Source: an uncultured Lachnospiraceae bacterium
GTDB lineage: Bacteria > Bacillota > Clostridia > Lachnospirales > Lachnospiraceae
Direction of reading: 5' to 3'
Assembly (NCBI GenBank): GCA_948688495.1
Contig: CAPQSW010000014.1
Span: 1-64,000, forward strand
DNA length: 64,000 bases
Each line of letters begins with the position of its first letter. Position 1 is the first letter of the stretch. Positions 8,842 through 19,379 of the stretch are shown in pieces. The position numbers and the translations under genes are program-made. The notes under the pieces were generated by a model. It saw nothing but the letters and a program-made list of their open reading frames with translations. It did not search any database and was not told where the DNA came from.

Positions 8842-10152
8842 TTAATCTGCAAGGGAGAGAATATCTTCAAAAAAGGATGGGTAGGAAATTGCAGCGCATT
8901 TCTTATCATCCAACGTTGTCTCACCAGAGGCGTTCAGTCCTGCAATGGTAAATGCCATGGCAATCCGGTGGTCCTGGTGTGTGTGGATTTGCGCTCCATG
9001 CAGCTGTCTTCCGCCTTTTATTGTCATACCATCATCAGAAGGTGTGACAGAGGCGCCCATAGCGCTTAAATTCTCTGTGATTACGGCAATCCGGTCAGAT
9101 TCTTTTACTTTTAATTCCTGAGCGTCCTTTATTGTGGTAGTGCCCTCGGCAAACGCTGCCATCACAGCAAGGATTGGTATTTCATCAATCAGGGTGGGGA
9201 TCATTTCACCATCAATGACTGTGCCATGCATAGAACTGCTTTTTACAAGAATATCGGCAACCGGCTCTCCAGAGACGGTTCTTTCATTTATTAGGGAGAG
9301 GTTTCCTCCCATTGCGTGCACTGCTGTTATGATACCGCTGCGCGTTGGGTTAATGCCGACATTTTTAATTAAGAGTTCTGAATGGGGGGTGAGCAGGCCG
9401 AGGGCAATAAAATAAGCAGCCGACGAGATGTCCCCAGGTACATGGATATTCTGTCCTTCAAGCTTAGGCTCGGGCTTTATGGAGGCAGTCGTGCCATCCG
9501 AAGTAACTTCCGCCCCAAAACCAGATAGCATCAGCTCGGTATGGTTTCTTGAGAGTACCGGTTCTGTGATGCTTGTTATGTCTTCGGCATAGAGCCCGGC
9601 AAGGAGGACTGCTGATTTTACCTGGGCAGAAGCTACCGGGGAATTATAGTGGATTCCATGCAATTTCCCGCCGCGTACGGTAAAAGGTGCGCAGCCGGAA
9701 TCGGTCGTTTGTAAAGACGCAGGGAAAGAACTTGGGTTCCAACTGGAAAATTCTGCGCCCATTTGTGTGAGGGGGGTAAAAATGCGTTTCATGGGACGTT
9801 TGCGGATGGAGTCATCGCCGTCTAAGGTGCTTTCAAAATGTTGCCCTGCAAGGATTCCAGAAATGAGCCGTGTGGTGGTGCCGCTGTTTCCCACATTAAG
9901 AATCTTAGAAGGCGCTGTCAGGCCATGAAGCCCCTTTCCATGAATAACGATATGTGAGTTCTGGTTCTCGATGGAAATGCCAAGCTTCTGAAAGCAGGAA
10001 ATGGTGGACAGGCAGTCTGCACCTTGCAGAAAGTTGGTGACCATAGTGGTCCCTTTGGAAATGGCGCCAAACATGATGCTTCTATGGGAAATGGATTTAT
10101 CACCGGGAACTGACAGTTCTCCGTGAAAAGCGTACTTATCTGTAATCTGCAT
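8842..10152 (-). CDS. aroA: 3-phosphoshikimate 1-carboxyvinyltransferase (EPSP synthase)
   Basis: 436 residues, full length. It makes EPSP from shikimate-3-phosphate and phosphoenolpyruvate in chorismate synthesis. Visible motifs include VPGDKSISHRS near the start, GNSGTTTRL (about 87-95), SAQVKSAVLLAGL, SRNHTELMLSGFGAEV, LKVKESDRI and DHRIAMAF near the end. The GDKS, SAQxK and RxHxE set is closer to the class II-type enzymes described as less glyphosate-sensitive than to the E. coli type; this is inference from motifs only. It follows tyrA on the minus strand with a 52-bp gap, so the two form an aromatic amino acid operon. Confidence 0.95.
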   Translation of the reverse strand: MQITDKYAFHGELSVPGDKSISHRSIMFGAISKGTTMVTNFLQGADCLSTISCFQKLGISIENQNSHIVIHGKGLHGLTAPSKILNVGNSGTTTRLISGILAGQHFESTLDGDDSIRKRPMKRIFTPLTQMGAEFSSWNPSSFPASLQTTDSGCAPFTVRGGKLHGIHYNSPVASAQVKSAVLLAGLYAEDITSITEPVLSRNHTELMLSGFGAEVTSDGTTASIKPEPKLEGQNIHVPGDISSAAYFIALGLLTPHSELLIKNVGINPTRSGIITAVHAMGGNLSLINERTVSGEPVADILVKSSSMHGTVIDGEMIPTLIDEIPILAVMAAFAEGTTTIKDAQELKVKESDRIAVITENLSAMGASVTPSDDGMTIKGGRQLHGAQIHTHQDHRIAMAFTIAGLNASGETTLDDKKCAAISYPSFFEDILSLAD

Positions 10153-10204
10153 AAATGTTACCTCGTTTCTAATTTAATTATCTCATCCGATTATGAATAT
10201 CCCC

Positions 10205-11296
10205 CTATTCGTATACCGTATAACGGTATTGCCGCAATAAGGTAACGGCTTTTTTTCTTGCTTTTTCCTCATAAAATTCCATATGGAGCACACCGTCCAA
10301 AAACTCCCGGTTATGGATAATGCCGATATTCTTAATACTGATCCCGTGGCTGGATAGGATTGTGGCGAGGGCGGCAATTCCACCTGCTTCATCTACCATA
10401 TCGCAATAGATTTCATATACCTTGGGCAGTGGGCCGGCATTTGTAATCGTGAGTGAATCACGGTAGTCCTTTGCACTCTGGAAGAAGTCAAACAATTCAT
10501 TGCTGCCGGATTCTGAGATGAAATCCCGTGTTTTTTCCAGGGAATGGATAAACATGGTGATTAATTTTAATATCTGTTCCCGGTTTGTAAGGCAGATTTG
10601 CTGCCACATTACGGGGGAGGAGGATGCAATTCTCGTAATGTCCCGAAATCCTCCAGCAGCTACCTTTTTCATGGTTTGTGTCTCATCATCAATCTCCTGT
10701 ACCAGATTGACAAGGCTGGAAGCCAGGATATGCGGAAGATGGCTGATGGAGGCGGTAATAAAATCATGCAACTGGTAGTCCAGCACCATAGTGATTGCCC
10801 CCAGGGAGCTGATAAATGATCGAAATTCTTCTACGGATGCTGTATCAACTTCGGGCGTCGGTGTGAGGATATAATAGGCGTTTTCCAAAAGATAGGGGGT
10901 TGCGTGTTCGTATCCGTTTTTCTCAGAACCAGCCATAGGATGTCCGCCGATGAAAAAGGGGGTGAGTTCTGCGGGAAGCGATTCATGGATAGAACTCTTA
11001 ACGCTGCCAACATCTGTTATAATGCAATTTTTTCCGGCAAAACCAGACAGTTTTGCAAGAAATTCCGTATTTTTTTGAACGGGAGCGCATAAAAAGATAT
11101 ATCTGCATCCGGCAAAATCTTCGCTCAAATCCGAAAAAGCATGAGAGATAACAGATTCTTCCATTGCAAGCCTTAAGGCAGTTGTATTTAAATCATGTGC
11201 GATCAATTGGATGTCTGGATATATGCGGTGGATGGTCTTGGCAATGGAGCCGCCGATAAGTCCAAGGCCGATAAAGCCGATTTTTTCAGGTATCAT
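10205..11296 (-). CDS. tyrA: Prephenate dehydrogenase with C-terminal ACT domain
   Basis: The start at 11296 (MIPEKIGFIGLG) has GGAGG seven bases upstream; a longer frame to 11407 has no ribosome site. The product is 363 residues. A Rossmann NAD(P)-binding motif GFIGLGLIGGSIAK opens the protein, GGHPMAGSEKNGYEHA marks the prephenate dehydrogenase core, and residues about 290-363 form an ACT domain (AGGIAALATILSSHGISIKN) expected to mediate tyrosine feedback. It converts prephenate to 4-hydroxyphenylpyruvate. It is the upstream gene of a tyrA-aroA operon; pheA lies at the far right end of the window. Confidence 0.95.
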   Translation of the reverse strand: MIPEKIGFIGLGLIGGSIAKTIHRIYPDIQLIAHDLNTTALRLAMEESVISHAFSDLSEDFAGCRYIFLCAPVQKNTEFLAKLSGFAGKNCIITDVGSVKSSIHESLPAELTPFFIGGHPMAGSEKNGYEHATPYLLENAYYILTPTPEVDTASVEEFRSFISSLGAITMVLDYQLHDFITASISHLPHILASSLVNLVQEIDDETQTMKKVAAGGFRDITRIASSSPVMWQQICLTNREQILKLITMFIHSLEKTRDFISESGSNELFDFFQSAKDYRDSLTITNAGPLPKVYEIYCDMVDEAGGIAALATILSSHGISIKNIGIIHNREFLDGVLHMEFYEEKARKKAVTLLRQYRYTVYE

Positions 11297-11330
11297 AATT
11301 GCCTCCGTGATATAAAAATTATCTTTATTT

Positions 11331-11359
11331 ATGGTAAGGGAAAAGGGAAAAAAAGTCAA
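11331..11359 (-). promoter_or_regulatory. Possible promoter of tyrA-aroA
   Basis: On the minus strand TTGACT (11354-11359) is followed after 17 bp by TACCAT (11331-11336), about 35 bp before the tyrA start. The -10 box is a partial match. Confidence 0.4.
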
Positions 11360-11473
11360 CACTTGCGGTTTGCAGTGGGTGTCTATAAATATGTAACATG
11401 CGATCATGGTTCGCCCATAATTTTGGCGATGCTTGAACCGTTACACAAATATTGTAAAATTTGAATAAAAAGG

Positions 11474-11502
11474 TTGTAAATTTCTAAAAATTTTAGTAAA
11501 AT
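11474..11502 (+). promoter_or_regulatory. Promoter of EF-G-like gene
   Basis: TTGTAA (11474-11479) and TAAAAT (11497-11502) with 17-bp spacing in a very AT-rich stretch, about 38 bp before the start at 11540. Confidence 0.6.
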
Positions 11503-11539
11503 ATAGACATTAAAATAATTTGTATTGGAGGAAGCTATT

Positions 11540-13630
11540 ATGAACGTTTACACCACTGATAAAATAAGAAACGTAGCTCTGTTAGGACACGGCGGCAGCG
11601 GAAAGACGACTTTGGTGGAAGCAATGGCGTATCTATCCGGTATCACCAAGCGGATGGGCAAAGTCACGGATGGGAATACCATCAGCGACTACGACAAAGA
11701 AGAAACCAAGCGTCTTTTTTCTATTAATACTTCTATAGTACCTGTAATTTGGGAGGATACTAAAATTAACTTACTGGATACGCCAGGTTATTTCGGATTT
11801 GTAGGAGAGGTGGAGGAAGCAGTCAGTGTTGCTGATGCAGCCATTATTGTAGTATCCGGTAAGAGCGGTGTGGAAGTTGGGACCCAGAAAGCATGGGATA
11901 TCTGTGAGAAATACAAAATCCCGCGTATGGTCTATGTGACAGAGATGGATGATGATAACGCAAGTTTTCGTCAGGTAGTGGAGGATTTACAGGAGATGTA
12001 TGGAAAGAAGATAGCGCCTTTCCATCTTCCAATCCGTGAGAATGAGAAGTTTGTAGGTTATGTCAATGTGGTGGCTCAGACTGGTAACCGTTGGAATGAT
12101 AAGGGAGAAGTGGTGGAAGCGGAAATTCCTGACTATTCTAAGAATAACCTGGAAATCTGCCGCGAGGCGTTGATGGAAGCAGTTGCAGAGACCAGCGAGG
12201 AATTTATGGACAGGTATTTTTCCGGGGAAGAATTTTCTGAATTTGAGATCCGTTCCGCGCTGCGCACGAATGTAGTGGATGGAAGCATCGTACCCATCTC
12301 AATGGGGTCAAGCACGCTGGTACAGGGTGTTTATACATTATTGGATGATATTATCAAGTACCTTCCAAGTCCAGAGAAGCGTCCATGCAAAGGCGTCAAC
12401 ATGAAGACGAACGAAGTATTTGATGGCGATTATGATATTGCAAAGCCCAAGAGTGCCTACATATTTAAGACAATTGCAGACCCGTTTATCGGTAAATATT
12501 CTTTAATCAAAGTAAATTCCGGTGTATTGAAGACGGACGATGTATTGTATAATGAGGAGAAAGGCCAGGAGATGAAAGTCGGCAAACTCTATGTTATGCG
12601 TGGCAATAAGTCTGAGGAAGTGCCGGAACTTCATGCAGGCGATTTGGGCGCATTGGCGAAGCTGACAAAATCAACCACACGCGACACTTTGTCTACGAAG
12701 GCAGCGCCTGTTATGTATGGAAAGACACAGATTTCTACGCCGTATACATATATGCGCTATAAAACCAAGAATAAAGGCGATGAGGATAAGGTATCCCAGG
12801 CATTACAGAAGTTGATGCAGGAGGATCTGACCCTGAAAGTTGAGAATGACAGCGCGAATGGTCAGACCCTGATTTATGGTATTGGTGACCAGCATCTGGA
12901 AGTAGTAGTGAGCAAGCTTGCAGAACGTTACAAGGTAACGATTGAACTTAGCCGGCCTAAGATTGCCTTCCGTGAGACGATCCGTAAGAAATCTGATGTA
13001 GAATATAAGTATAAGAAGCAGTCTGGCGGACATGGACAGTATGGACATGTCAAGATGACATTTGAGCCAAGTGGTGATTTGGAGACGGCCTATGAATTTG
13101 AGCAGCAGGTTGTAGGAGGTGCTGTGCCCAAGAACTATTTCCCGGCAGTAGAGAAAGGACTGCAGGAGTCTGTATTAAAAGGACCGATGGCAGCATATCC
13201 CGTGGTAGGTGTCAAGGCTGTACTCTACGATGGCTCTTACCATCCAGTAGATTCTTCTGAGATGGCATTTAAGATGGCAACCATCCAGGCATTTAAGAAG
13301 GGAATTATGGAAGCTTCTCCAGTGTTATTAGAGCCAATTGCAACGATGAAGGTCGTTGTGCCGGATAAGTATACAGGAGATGTCATGGGTGATTTAAATA
13401 AGCGCCGCGGCCGCGTGCTGGGCATGAATCCGGCAGAACCGGGCAAAACAGAAATTGTCGCAGATGTACCCTATATGGAGATTTATGGTTATATGACAGA
13501 TCTGCGTTCTATGACAGGTGGGAGCGGACTGTTCTCCTATGAATTTGCACGGTATGAGCAGACACCGTCTGATATTCAGGAGAAGGAGGTAGAAGCAAGA
13601 AAGAATAAACTGGATAACGGAGACGAATAA
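11540..13630 (+). CDS. fusA: Elongation factor G-like translational GTPase (paralogue)
   Basis: ATG 11540 is preceded by GGAGG; a TTG at 11525 lies within that site. The product is 696 residues, the size of EF-G, with domain order G, II, III, IV, V. The P-loop reads GHGGSGKTTL, G3 is DTPG (LLDTPGYFGF), and the domain IV region QSGGHGQYGHVKMTFEP is intact. The G4 box, NKxD in canonical EF-G, reads VTEMD at about residues 133-137, so the guanine-specifying Asn and Lys are replaced. Together with the variant P-loop this marks an EF-G paralogue (EF-G2-like) rather than the main factor, which is normally next to tufA/rpsL. Probable role: ribosome-associated GTPase. The terminator at 13642-13702 makes it monocistronic. 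Confidence 0.85.
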   Translation: MNVYTTDKIRNVALLGHGGSGKTTLVEAMAYLSGITKRMGKVTDGNTISDYDKEETKRLFSINTSIVPVIWEDTKINLLDTPGYFGFVGEVEEAVSVADAAIIVVSGKSGVEVGTQKAWDICEKYKIPRMVYVTEMDDDNASFRQVVEDLQEMYGKKIAPFHLPIRENEKFVGYVNVVAQTGNRWNDKGEVVEAEIPDYSKNNLEICREALMEAVAETSEEFMDRYFSGEEFSEFEIRSALRTNVVDGSIVPISMGSSTLVQGVYTLLDDIIKYLPSPEKRPCKGVNMKTNEVFDGDYDIAKPKSAYIFKTIADPFIGKYSLIKVNSGVLKTDDVLYNEEKGQEMKVGKLYVMRGNKSEEVPELHAGDLGALAKLTKSTTRDTLSTKAAPVMYGKTQISTPYTYMRYKTKNKGDEDKVSQALQKLMQEDLTLKVENDSANGQTLIYGIGDQHLEVVVSKLAERYKVTIELSRPKIAFRETIRKKSDVEYKYKKQSGGHGQYGHVKMTFEPSGDLETAYEFEQQVVGGAVPKNYFPAVEKGLQESVLKGPMAAYPVVGVKAVLYDGSYHPVDSSEMAFKMATIQAFKKGIMEASPVLLEPIATMKVVVPDKYTGDVMGDLNKRRGRVLGMNPAEPGKTEIVADVPYMEIYGYMTDLRSMTGGSGLFSYEFARYEQTPSDIQEKEVEARKNKLDNGDE

Positions 13631-13641
13631 GGAAATATTGT

Positions 13642-13702
13642 TACAGTTCAGCCATACCCATATAGGAATGAGTATATGGTGGAGGCTGGACTGTAGTTTT
13701 TA
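13642..13702 (+). terminator. Rho-independent terminator after EF-G-like gene
   Basis: ACAGTTCAGCC (13643-13653) pairs with GGCTGGACTGT (13684-13694). An inner hairpin CCATAT/ATATGG lies in the loop, and AGTTTTTATTT follows. Confidence 0.8.
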
Positions 13703-13862
13703 TTTATTGAAAAATACTTTAATACGCTAAATCGACAAAGCATTTTTCTGCAAGAAAAAGGACGTTAAAGCGGGCATGTCCGCTTTATTCACAGAGAAAG
13801 GACCGCGCTGGATACGCTGTGTGTCAAGGTACAGAGTAGCAGAGGGGTGAAAGGTATTAGTT

Positions 13863-16061
13863 ATGAAGAAAACGAAGAATCAAGAAGCAAGCAGTAAGAA
13901 TCAACAAAACAGAAAGGGAAAATGGAGCATAGGAGAATGGAAGCGTCTGTACCATGAGAGCATAAAGGGAAAGATTACCGTGTCAGTATTGGCATTAGTA
14001 GTGATTTCCCTGTCGGTTCTGGGTATTATTTCCAGCGTGCTGAATAATATCAGTACAAATTCCACTCTGGAACGGAATATGAATGCAACGGCACGTGTCT
14101 CAGCAGAGCGTGTGGAATGGGAGATAACCTCCTATAAGAATCTTGCAGAAGATTTGGGGATGACAGCACGTCTTGCCAATGAGTCTGCAGAATTGGAGGA
14201 AAAGAGGGCGATTGTCGATGAACGCGTCAAAGTGAATGGACTTATATCTGGAGATATTCTTGACAGCACGGGAACCAGTATTTTTACTGGGGAAAATTAC
14301 GCCGATACGGATTATTTTCAGGTGGCAATGCTGGGATCGAGTTTTATCACCGAACCTATTATCAGTGAGGACCAGTCATCCATGGAAATTAGGATAGCGG
14401 CGCCTTTGTGGAAGGAAGGAATCCATGGTACGGAAGTTGTGGGCGCCGTTTATCTGATACCGGAGGAGAATTTCCTGAATGATATTATGGTTGCGGTCAA
14501 TGTAAGCGCGAATGGTTCGGCGTATATGTTAGACGGTGAAGGGAATGTAATCGCCCATAAGAATATTGACTTGGTTAAAATGAAAGATAACAGTATCAAG
14601 GATGCTGAGACAAATTTCAAATTAAAGCCGGTGGCTAGGCTGGAGAAGAAAATGATTGCTGGAGAATCGGGGTTTGGTACTTACCGTTATGGAGGTAAGA
14701 AGAAGATTATGGCTTACACCCCGATAGAGGAAAGCAGTGACTGGAGTATCGCCATTACCGCGCCGATTTCTGATTTCAACACCGAGACAGTAATCGGAGT
14801 GATTATCACGATTTTAATTGTAGTCATTTCCATTATTATAGCGGTATTCATGGTGCGCAGGCTTGCCGATAACATTGGAACGCCTATCCATCAGTGTGCC
14901 AAACGTTTAAAGGCCCTGGCAAAAGGGGATCTGCATACGGAGGTGCCGCAGATTAGCAGCAGGGACGAGACGTTGGTTCTTGCAAAAGCGACCCAGAATA
15001 TTGTATCGGATATGCAGACCATTATCGGGGATGTGGACTATATTCTGGGAGAGATGAGTGATAATAACTTTGGGGTTTATTCCAGGGCAAGGGAAGCCTA
15101 TATCGGAGATTTTAAGGGCATACTTGAAGCAGTCCGCAAGATAAAATATTCGCTCAGCGACACGATAAACCATATTAAGGATTCTTCGGAACAGGTTGGA
15201 ATAGGTTCCACCCAGCTGGCGGACGGCGCACAGTCTCTGGCAGAAGGGGCGACCGACCAGGCAGCGTCTATTGAGGAACTCCTGGCAACTGTAAATGATG
15301 TTGCAGAGCAGGTACAGAGAAATACGGAAAATGCTGTTTCCACCAGCAAAAAGGCAATAGAGATCGGAGAACAGGCAAACACCAGCAGTTCATATATCGC
15401 GGAAATGACGAGGGCAATGGAGAAAATCAGCGATGCTTCCGTACAGATTGAGAATATCATCCAGACGATAGAGGAGATTGCGGACCAGACGAATCTGTTA
15501 TCCCTGAATGCTTCTATAGAAGCAGCAAGAGCAGGGGAAGCAGGACGGGGATTTGCGGTAGTGGCAGGAGAGATTGGCCATCTGGCAGATCAGTGTACAG
15601 CATCCGTGGAGGATACAAGAAAGCTGATCCAGGCTGCATTGAACGAGGTAGAGAGCGGTAACCGGATTGCAGATGAAATGGCAAAGGCACTGCAGGGTGT
15701 GATAGATGGTATGGATGAGATTGTGAAGGCTGTGGAGGCCGTGGCGGAAAATTCCAACGAGCAGAATGAGTCCATGAAACAGGTCAATGACGCAATTGAG
15801 ATTATTTCAGAAGTTGTACAGACTAACTCGGCTGCAGCAGAGCAGACTTCAGCTACCAGCCAGGAGTTGTCAGCCCAGGCAACAGAATTAAATGATATGA
15901 TTGATAAATTCCGCTTGGATGAGGGGGAAGCAGGCGCGGAGACGGTGGAAGAAGACCATGTATTGGAAGTGGAAGACCATGCACTGGAAGAAGAAAACTA
16001 TGAACCTATAGAAGAAAACTATGAACCTGTAGAAGAAATTGCGAAAGAAGATATGGAATAA
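13863..16061 (+). CDS. Methyl-accepting chemotaxis protein with acidic tail
   Basis: 732 residues. A basic cytoplasmic N-terminus of about 40 residues precedes membrane helix 1 (about 43-63). The extracellular sensor has dCache features ([28 protein letters not shown]). Helix 2 is at about 310-332, followed by HAMP (about 333-390) and a long cytoplasmic coiled coil whose tip lies at about 539-580 ([20 protein letters not shown]). The last 35 residues are a low-complexity acidic extension with repeats of EENYEP and EDHxLE, unusual in chemoreceptors. The 160 bp upstream hold a hairpin (AAAGCGG/CCGCTTT near 13770) but no clear riboswitch. Ligand unknown. Confidence 0.93.
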   Translation: MKKTKNQEASSKNQQNRKGKWSIGEWKRLYHESIKGKITVSVLALVVISLSVLGIISSVLNNISTNSTLERNMNATARVSAERVEWEITSYKNLAEDLGMTARLANESAELEEKRAIVDERVKVNGLISGDILDSTGTSIFTGENYADTDYFQVAMLGSSFITEPIISEDQSSMEIRIAAPLWKEGIHGTEVVGAVYLIPEENFLNDIMVAVNVSANGSAYMLDGEGNVIAHKNIDLVKMKDNSIKDAETNFKLKPVARLEKKMIAGESGFGTYRYGGKKKIMAYTPIEESSDWSIAITAPISDFNTETVIGVIITILIVVISIIIAVFMVRRLADNIGTPIHQCAKRLKALAKGDLHTEVPQISSRDETLVLAKATQNIVSDMQTIIGDVDYILGEMSDNNFGVYSRAREAYIGDFKGILEAVRKIKYSLSDTINHIKDSSEQVGIGSTQLADGAQSLAEGATDQAASIEELLATVNDVAEQVQRNTENAVSTSKKAIEIGEQANTSSSYIAEMTRAMEKISDASVQIENIIQTIEEIADQTNLLSLNASIEAARAGEAGRGFAVVAGEIGHLADQCTASVEDTRKLIQAALNEVESGNRIADEMAKALQGVIDGMDEIVKAVEAVAENSNEQNESMKQVNDAIEIISEVVQTNSAAAEQTSATSQELSAQATELNDMIDKFRLDEGEAGAETVEEDHVLEVEDHALEEENYEPIEENYEPVEEIAKEDME

Positions 16062-16090
16062 AATTACCAACAAAATATGATATTGACACA

Positions 16091-16137
16091 GGAAAGGCCC
16101 GGCAAAACTGCATATACAGTTTCGCCAGGCTTTTCCT
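16091..16137. terminator. Bidirectional terminator between chemoreceptor and sodC
   Basis: GGAAAGGCCCGGCAAAACTG (16091-16110) pairs with 16117-16136 with few mismatches. The stem is A-rich on one side and followed by T-rich sequence on the other, between convergent genes. Confidence 0.8.
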
Positions 16138-16150
16138 TTTGTATTAGTTC

Positions 16151-16672
16151 CTATCTTATACCCTGGATGGTGCCGCAGGCAATTTTATCCCCAGAATTAC
16201 CGGAAGGCTGCGTCGTAAAATCATCCGGCTTGCTGTGAATAATGATGGTCCTGCCTATTAAGTCTGCGATGGTAAAGCGGTCTGTAACATACATCATCCA
16301 TGCCATGCCCTGGTTTCCGAACAGTGGCGGCATATCGCCTGCATGTTCCGGGTGCGGGCAGGAATAGGGATTGTAATGCTGTCCGGCGTCGGCAAAGGGA
16401 TCCTGTTCATTTCCAGTACAGGAATCTCCCTCGTGGATGTGGAAACCGAAGATATCAGCCTCGCAGTCCGATTGGGAGGCGGGGAGACCATAAATTTCAG
16501 CGTTGACAAGTACGCCGGTTTCAACAGGATAGAAGCGGACGATGCCGTTTATCTCACCATTTCCCGGATTGCCGGTAATCTCTGCATAGGCAGCCGGCAT
16601 ATGGTAAAGGGCCGTTTGAAGAAAGTACAGTCCTGGATTTTCATAGGCCTTGTTTATATTTGAATGAGACAT
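16151..16672 (-). CDS. sodC: Cu/Zn-type superoxide dismutase family protein
   Basis: 173 residues. All usual metal ligands can be matched: HIH (first two His), GQHYNP (bridging His), HPEHAGD (two His and the Asp) and IIIHSKPDDF (last Cu His). Both disulfide cysteines are present (HEGDSC and IACGTI). The Arg normally before the second Cys is Lys here (DKIACG). No signal peptide is visible: the N-terminus is MSHSNINKAYENP. A cytosolic location is unusual for this family and is inferred only from that absence. CAGGAGATTTCC precedes the start. It would dismutate superoxide in an anaerobe exposed to oxygen. Monocistronic. Confidence 0.9.
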   Translation of the reverse strand: MSHSNINKAYENPGLYFLQTALYHMPAAYAEITGNPGNGEINGIVRFYPVETGVLVNAEIYGLPASQSDCEADIFGFHIHEGDSCTGNEQDPFADAGQHYNPYSCPHPEHAGDMPPLFGNQGMAWMMYVTDRFTIADLIGRTIIIHSKPDDFTTQPSGNSGDKIACGTIQGIR

Positions 16673-16812
16673 GGAAATCTCCTGAAATTAGTTTTGTTAC
16701 TTTTATAGTATTGTGTTTGTGGAAATTTGTGATTTTTCTAATTTAGAAAGGATAAAGAAATATTTTATGACGGAATTGTTATAGCATATAGGTGCGAAAA
16801 CTGCAATTAAAC

Positions 16813-16840
16813 TTGACAAAACCGTGCTGTGTGATAGAAT
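16813..16840 (+). promoter_or_regulatory. Promoter of leuS
   Basis: TTGACA (16813-16818) and TAGAAT (16835-16840) with 16-bp spacing. The leader of about 85 nt to the ATG is too short for a T-box and contains no TGGNACC-like box. Confidence 0.75.
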
Positions 16841-16931
16841 TTACGTAGCAATTCAGACCCTCATGGGGAATGGATGGTTTCGAATTTACATTGTTGTTTA
16901 TAATCATATAGAAAACCTAGGAGGATAAAAC

Positions 16932-19340
16932 ATGGCAGCACCATACAATCACAGAGCATTGGAAGAAAAATGGCAGAAGATCTGGGATGAGGAGAAGGCA
17001 TTTGCCGCGACAGACGATTATTCCAAACCGAAATATTATGCATTGGTAGAGTTTCCCTATCCGTCCGGACAGGGACTTCACGTGGGGCATCCAAGACCGT
17101 ACACGGCGCTTGACATTGTGGCGAGAAAGCGGAGGATGCAGGGGTACAATGTGCTCTATCCCATGGGATGGGATGCCTTCGGTCTTCCGACGGAGAATTA
17201 CGCCATCCAGAATAAGATCCACCCCAAGGTGGTGACAGAAGATAACGTAAAGCGCTTTAAGGGGCAGCTCCATGCACTCGGCTATTCCTTTGACTGGGAC
17301 AGGGAGGTCAACACCACAGACCCGGAATATTACCACTGGACACAGTGGATTTTCCTGAAATTATTCAAAGAAGGGCTTGCCTATAAGACACAGATGCCGA
17401 TTAACTGGTGTACGTCCTGTAAGGTGGGGCTTGCCAACGAAGAAGTCGTGAACGGTGTCTGCGAACGCTGTGGCGCGCCCGTGGTCCGCAAGGTCAAGAG
17501 CCAGTGGATGTTAAAGATTACGGAATATGCAGATAAGCTCTTAGAGGGCCTGAATGACGTGGATTATATTGAACGCGTCAAAGTTTCCCAGCGCAACTGG
17601 ATTGGCAAGAGCCAGGGCGCAGAGGTGGATTTCCCGATTGCGGGCAAGGACGAGAAGCTGACGGTCTACACGACAAGACCGGATACCTTGTTTGGCGCAA
17701 CGTATATGGTTGTCTCCCCGGAGCATCCGATTCTTGACAAGTACAAGGATGAGATTAAGAACTGGGAGGAGATAATCGCGTACCGGGAGCAGGCGGCAAG
17801 AAAGTCTGATTTTGAGCGTTCTGAACTTGCCAAGGAGAAGACGGGTGTAGCAATTGACGGATTAAAAGCCATTGATCCGGTAAATGACAAGGAAATCCCC
17901 ATCTGGGTATCCGACTATGTTTTGATGAGTTATGGTACAGGCGCAATTATGGCAGTTCCCGCGCATGATACCCGTGACTGGGAATTTGCGAAGAAATTTA
18001 ATCTGCCAATTATTGAAGTTGTGGCAGGTGGAGAAAATGTACAGGAAGAAGCCTATACAGATGTTGCAACCGGAAAGCTGGTAAATTCCGGCTTCCTCGA
18101 TGGCCTTGAGGTTGCAGAGGCCAAGAAGAAAATTATAGAATTTTTGGAAGAAAAGAAGATTGGGAAGGGCAAGACCAACTTTAAGCTTAGGGACTGGGTA
18201 TTTTCACGCCAGCGTTACTGGGGAGAGCCGATTCCAATTGTAAATTGTGAGAAGTGCGGCTATGTGGCATTGCCAGACAGCGAGCTTCCTTTAAATCTTC
18301 CAGAGGTGGACAGCTATATGCCGACTGATAATGGGGAATCTCCGCTTGCGGCCATGACAGAATGGGTCAATACGACTTGTCCCTGTTGCGGCGGACCGGC
18401 GAAACGCGAGACGGATACGATGCCGCAGTGGGCAGGTTCCTCCTGGTATTTCCTGCGCTATACAGACCCGAAGAACACAGATGCATTGGCGAGCGAAGAA
18501 GCGCTCAATTACTGGCTTCCGGTTGACTGGTATAACGGCGGTATGGAACATACGACGCTGCACTTGTTGTACTCCCGATTCTGGCACAAGTTCCTCTATG
18601 ACCAGGGCGTTGTGCCTACGAAAGAGCCGTACCAGAAGCGTACCTCCCACGGCATGATTCTCGGGGAGAACGGCGAGAAGATGTCAAAGTCCCGTGGAAA
18701 TGTGGTAAACCCGGACGATATTGTCATGGATTACGGCGCAGATACACTGCGAACCTATGAGATGTTTATTGGAGCTTTTGATTTGAGTGCATCCTGGTCA
18801 GAAAATGGTGTCAAGGGCTGCCGCAGATTCTTGGAGCGCGTGTGGAAATTACAGGATATCTTAGTAGACGGAGACAGTTACCGTCCGGAATTTGAGACGA
18901 AGATGCACCAGCTCATTAAGAAAGTGAGCAGTGACTATGAGAATTTGAAATACAACACGGCGATTGCGGCTATGATGTCTATTTTGAACGATTTCTCTAA
19001 GGATGGAAAGATTAACCGCGCAGAATTTGAGACATTCCTGCTTCTGCTGAACCCGGTTGCTCCGCATATCACAGAGGAAATCTGGAATGCCTGCAGTTAT
19101 GAGGGCAGAATTTACCAGAATACCTGGCCGGACTATGACGAGTCAAAGACTGTAGAGAATACCGTGGAGATTGCCGTCCAGATTAATGGCAAGACTAGGG
19201 CGACTGTGACGATTCCGGTAGATGCAGATAAGGATACGGCGATTGCAGCAGGAAAAGAAGCGCTTGGGGCGAAACTGAGCGGGGAGATTAAGAAAGAGAT
19301 TTACGTTCCGGGAAGGATTATCAATATTGTGGCGAAATAG
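16932..19340 (+). CDS. leuS: Leucyl-tRNA synthetase
   Basis: 802 residues, full length for a bacterial LeuRS. The class I signature HVGH lies at residues 50-53 ([17 protein letters not shown]) and KMSKS at about 583-587. An editing domain (CP1) with [20 protein letters not shown] and [15 protein letters not shown] lies between them. Zinc-binding-like cysteines are visible ([21 protein letters not shown] and CEKCGY). It charges tRNA-Leu in the cytoplasm. AGGAGG precedes ATG. It is transcribed from its own promoter and is followed 39 bp later by a secreted amidase gene. Confidence 0.98.
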   Translation: MAAPYNHRALEEKWQKIWDEEKAFAATDDYSKPKYYALVEFPYPSGQGLHVGHPRPYTALDIVARKRRMQGYNVLYPMGWDAFGLPTENYAIQNKIHPKVVTEDNVKRFKGQLHALGYSFDWDREVNTTDPEYYHWTQWIFLKLFKEGLAYKTQMPINWCTSCKVGLANEEVVNGVCERCGAPVVRKVKSQWMLKITEYADKLLEGLNDVDYIERVKVSQRNWIGKSQGAEVDFPIAGKDEKLTVYTTRPDTLFGATYMVVSPEHPILDKYKDEIKNWEEIIAYREQAARKSDFERSELAKEKTGVAIDGLKAIDPVNDKEIPIWVSDYVLMSYGTGAIMAVPAHDTRDWEFAKKFNLPIIEVVAGGENVQEEAYTDVATGKLVNSGFLDGLEVAEAKKKIIEFLEEKKIGKGKTNFKLRDWVFSRQRYWGEPIPIVNCEKCGYVALPDSELPLNLPEVDSYMPTDNGESPLAAMTEWVNTTCPCCGGPAKRETDTMPQWAGSSWYFLRYTDPKNTDALASEEALNYWLPVDWYNGGMEHTTLHLLYSRFWHKFLYDQGVVPTKEPYQKRTSHGMILGENGEKMSKSRGNVVNPDDIVMDYGADTLRTYEMFIGAFDLSASWSENGVKGCRRFLERVWKLQDILVDGDSYRPEFETKMHQLIKKVSSDYENLKYNTAIAAMMSILNDFSKDGKINRAEFETFLLLLNPVAPHITEEIWNACSYEGRIYQNTWPDYDESKTVENTVEIAVQINGKTRATVTIPVDADKDTAIAAGKEALGAKLSGEIKKEIYVPGRIINIVAK

Positions 19341-19379
19341 GTGATCATGCAAAATGAATGACAACATGAGGAGATTCAT

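Noticed and set aside
13703..13862. c-di-GMP riboswitch upstream of the second chemoreceptor
   Set aside because: A GGACGTTAAAGC segment resembles part of GEMM-I, but the conserved tetraloop helix and receptor bases could not be placed.
16841..16931. T-box leader of leuS
   Set aside because: Leader is only about 90 nt from the promoter to the ATG and has no specifier stem, no TGGNACC box and no terminator.
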